A DNA stretch of 64,000 nucleotides from Saprospiraceae bacterium. Lineage in GTDB: Bacteria; Bacteroidota; Bacteroidia; Chitinophagales; Saprospiraceae. The notes below the pieces were generated by a model, which did not search any database, was not told the origin of the DNA, and was given only the letters and a program-made list of their open reading frames with translations. Shown piece after piece: positions 61,797 to 64,000 of this stretch (its first letter is position 1; each line of letters starts with the position of its first letter). The stretch lies in the NCBI GenBank assembly GCA_028285545.1, contig JANQPA010000120.1, positions 155,351 through 219,350 of the forward strand, given 5' to 3'. The position numbers and the translations under genes were made by a program.

Positions 61797-63887
61797 ATGA
61801 CTGATCAAGCCAAGGTGGCAGCTTACGATTTTGATAACCAGCCGCAATTATTTGGGCACCCTGTAGGACTCTATGTTTTATTTTTTACGGAAATGTGGGA
61901 ACGGTTTTCCTACTACGGGATGCGTGCTATTCTTACTCTTTATATGATTGCAAAAGTAACAGATGCCAATCCTGGCCTTGGTTGGGATGAAGCAGCTGCA
62001 TTATCTGTATATGGCTGGTACACAATGTTAGTATATGTTGCCTCCATACCAGGGGGTATCTTGGCGGATAAATATATTGGCCAAAAGAAGAGTGTGATGT
62101 TGGGAGGCTTGATATTAGTGGCGGGACATACCGTCCTGGCAGTGGATGCCATTTGGGCCTTTTATACTGGACTAGCCTTGATTATCGCTGGTGTTGGTTG
62201 TTTGAAGCCTAATATTTCTACAATGGTAGGGGGCTTATATAAAAAGGGTGACCTTCGCCGCGATCAGGGATTCTATATATTTTATATTGGTATCAATATT
62301 GGCTCCTTTCTTTCTGCCATATTGGTGGGAGTGGTTGCTAATAGATATGGATGGCACTATGGTTTTGGTTTAGCAGGAATTGGGATGGCTCTGGGGCAAA
62401 TTGTTTTTATGCTTGGACAGAAATATATAAAAGGGGTAGGGGAATCACCAAAGGCAATTGCAGAAGCCAGTGGAGGAAAGGCTGAAGATAACACCTCATT
62501 AGGGGCACTTTTCGCTCAGCTGTTAAAAAGCCCCATGCAATTGGCCGTCACCATCATTTTGGCGGTAGCTGGTATTGCCTTTTTCTATTTTACAACAGAA
62601 GGGTATAATCGAATTGGATATAGTTTGCTGAGTGCCTTTCTGGCGGTTACGATAGGTCTTTTAATGATGATCTATCAGGATATTAATAAAATTGAAAAAG
62701 ATCGATACATCGTACTCCTTCTATCTTTCCTTATTGTGATTGTATTCTGGGGTGCCTTTGAGCAGGCAGGAGGTCTAATGAATATCTATACTTTGAAAAA
62801 GATTGATCGTTTAGTATCACTGGGGACGATGGATATAATGTTCTACGGCACAGGAATTGTGTTGCTGGGGCTAGGGATTCGAGAGCTAATTCGGAAAAGG
62901 GATATCGCTTATGTTTATTTCCCCATTGGAGCTTTCCTAATTGGCCTTTATGTTTACCTTCGGGGGAATGTACTGAGTGATCCTTATGAAATTCCAACAG
63001 CTGTATTTCAGTCTGTAAATGCCATGTTTATCGTTATTTTTGCTACTATCGTAGGGGCCTTTTGGATATGGTGGGCTAGGCTGGGCAAAGAATCTTCTTC
63101 TTTGTTTAAAATGGCATTAGGTACTATTATTATGGGGGTAGGCTTTCTTTTTATGGCCAAAGCTTCCGTAGATGTGATTAAATATGGCGATCGGGCAGCC
63201 TTAGTATTTTTGATGCTGGCTTATCTGTTGCATACCATTGGTGAGCTTTGTGCTTCTCCTGTAGCTCTGTCTTTTATTACCAAAGTAGCTCCTGTGAAAT
63301 ATGTATCTGTTATGATGGGGGTTTATTTTGCAGCCACTGGTCTCGGAAATAAGGTGGCAGGCGTGATTGGAGAAGCTTCACAGTTGCATCCTGTTAAAAT
63401 AGAATTAACTGCTGAGCCCAGAGATATTGTAGATACTTATGAACTGACTATCCAGCCTTCGCAGCAAGAGGGGACCGTCAGGTTATCACAGGGTAGTTTT
63501 CCTGAAAATAAAAACTTTGAAATCGTAGGTGATGTAGTTTTAGCTGGAGAAACGGTGCAGCTTACTCAAAATGGTTCTGATTTGATGCAGCACATCTCCA
63601 TAGATACAGAAAATGAAGAACTACTCAAAGGATATCTCGATGGATATGATCATAGTGCTAGTGAACCACTTACAGCCATCCTATCTATTGAAAATGACGT
63701 TGAAAGTGGAACCTGGGGAGGAGAAATAGAAGTGTTCGAAGTACAGGATAATCAAGAGCTGTGGACCTTTATCTCTATATTTATCTTTACTATCCTCTTC
63801 GGTCTGTTATTGATGATTTTCCTCAAGCGATTGAAGAAATTGACACATGGAGCTGAAGATATGGTATCTCAAACAGAAACAGAATAG
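61797..63887 (+). CDS. POT/PTR2 family proton-dependent oligopeptide transporter with extracytoplasmic insert
   Basis: The 696-residue membrane protein starts with the POT signature FFTEMWERFSYYGMRAILTLYM (ExxERxxYY type) and has PTR2 motifs such as GGLYKKGDLRRDQGFYIFYIGINIGS. It imports di- and tripeptides with protons. It is longer than usual (about 500). The extra length includes about 120 mostly beta-type residues (about 531-652) between the penultimate and last helices, rich in Glu and Thr and probably periplasmic. The last helix (WTFISIFIFTILFGLLLMIFL) is followed by a short cytoplasmic tail. Confidence 0.9.
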   Translation: MTDQAKVAAYDFDNQPQLFGHPVGLYVLFFTEMWERFSYYGMRAILTLYMIAKVTDANPGLGWDEAAALSVYGWYTMLVYVASIPGGILADKYIGQKKSVMLGGLILVAGHTVLAVDAIWAFYTGLALIIAGVGCLKPNISTMVGGLYKKGDLRRDQGFYIFYIGINIGSFLSAILVGVVANRYGWHYGFGLAGIGMALGQIVFMLGQKYIKGVGESPKAIAEASGGKAEDNTSLGALFAQLLKSPMQLAVTIILAVAGIAFFYFTTEGYNRIGYSLLSAFLAVTIGLLMMIYQDINKIEKDRYIVLLLSFLIVIVFWGAFEQAGGLMNIYTLKKIDRLVSLGTMDIMFYGTGIVLLGLGIRELIRKRDIAYVYFPIGAFLIGLYVYLRGNVLSDPYEIPTAVFQSVNAMFIVIFATIVGAFWIWWARLGKESSSLFKMALGTIIMGVGFLFMAKASVDVIKYGDRAALVFLMLAYLLHTIGELCASPVALSFITKVAPVKYVSVMMGVYFAATGLGNKVAGVIGEASQLHPVKIELTAEPRDIVDTYELTIQPSQQEGTVRLSQGSFPENKNFEIVGDVVLAGETVQLTQNGSDLMQHISIDTENEELLKGYLDGYDHSASEPLTAILSIENDVESGTWGGEIEVFEVQDNQELWTFISIFIFTILFGLLLMIFLKRLKKLTHGAEDMVSQTETE

Positions 63888-63906
63888 TTCTCGATTATTA
63901 GGGAGT

Positions 63907-63953
63907 TGTGTAAAAAGTGTTGGCGGCGGATCGCTACCCACACTTTTTACACA
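63907..63953. repeat. Hairpin with TGTGTAAAAAGTGT arms after the POT gene
   Basis: 63907-63920 pairs exactly with 63940-63953, enclosing a 19-nt GC-rich loop. The arms repeat the TTGTGTAAAAAGT motif of the hairpin at 55033. It probably also ends the POT transcript. The remaining bases to 64000 hold no gene that I can see. Confidence 0.7.
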
Positions 63954-64000
63954 TAATAATTAGTTTATATATTAAATGCACTTTTTTGCTTTGTCCTATC

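Overview
The window looks like chromosomal DNA of a member of the Bacteroidota, most probably a saprospirian-type bacterium (Saprospirales/Lewinella/Haliscomenobacter-like; this lower rank is inference). The evidence is a gliding lipoprotein GldH, PorV/PorQ-like and type 9 secretion-like proteins, an Oar-like TonB-dependent receptor, a membrane-anchored hybrid-type sensor with a two-component propeller and Y_Y_Y domain, many lipoproteins with short signal peptides, and several matches to the Bacteroidota promoter box TAnnTTTG. No phage, insertion sequence, CRISPR array or rRNA operon was found. Most of the window is housekeeping and cell-envelope genes separated by unusual palindromic spacers.

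Layout. 1-3166 holds the N-terminal part of a large sensor kinase running off the left edge. 3.5-9.6 kb carries small accessory genes: a VWA protein, a steroid-reductase-like membrane protein, a Uma2 nuclease, a SUOX-like lipoprotein, a conserved protein of unknown function, an M15 peptidase and a thioredoxin-like protein. 9.7-17.9 kb has nadE, dnaX, a DUF4377 lipoprotein, a Crp/Fnr regulator and a UvrD-type helicase fused to a nuclease. 18.1-23.6 kb is an F-type ATP synthase operon atpBEFHAG without atpD or atpC. After a small putative PD-(D/E)XK protein comes a tripartite RND efflux operon (24.4-30.3 kb). 30.4-36.4 kb has an OmpA/PA14 protein, a sugar nucleotidyltransferase, a flavin reductase-like protein, a TlpA-like protein, grpE-dnaJ and gldH. 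carB follows (38.2-41.0 kb), in a form lacking the C-terminal regulatory domain. 42.3-51.1 kb is a three-gene surface module: an Oar-like receptor, a 1328-residue protein with a type 9 secretion-like tail, and a PorV-like barrel. The right part holds greA, a HIT protein, ruvC, a flippase-like membrane protein, DUF3108 and DUF4230 proteins, tRNA-Arg(UCG), an S9 peptidase, a SnoaL-like protein, an AraC regulator, a DinB protein, an FkbM methyltransferase and a POT transporter.

The most interesting signals are mostly not protein genes. (1) dnaX has an A10-G run where a -1 shift gives one residue then a stop, the same logic as the E. coli gamma/tau frameshift, and the +1 frame also closes within four codons. 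(2) A perfect 40-nt palindrome followed by a T run lies between atpE and atpF, where partial termination could raise c-subunit expression. A related palindrome lies between the divergent nadE and dnaX, so it may instead be a REP-like repeat. (3) A promoter-like box, a 24-bp hairpin and a possible three-way-junction RNA lie upstream of greA. (4) A nine-copy 7-bp repeat with an AAGGAAGGA higher-order order lies between two genes. (5) Several families of dispersed hairpins recur. No complete new defence or mobile system is evident.
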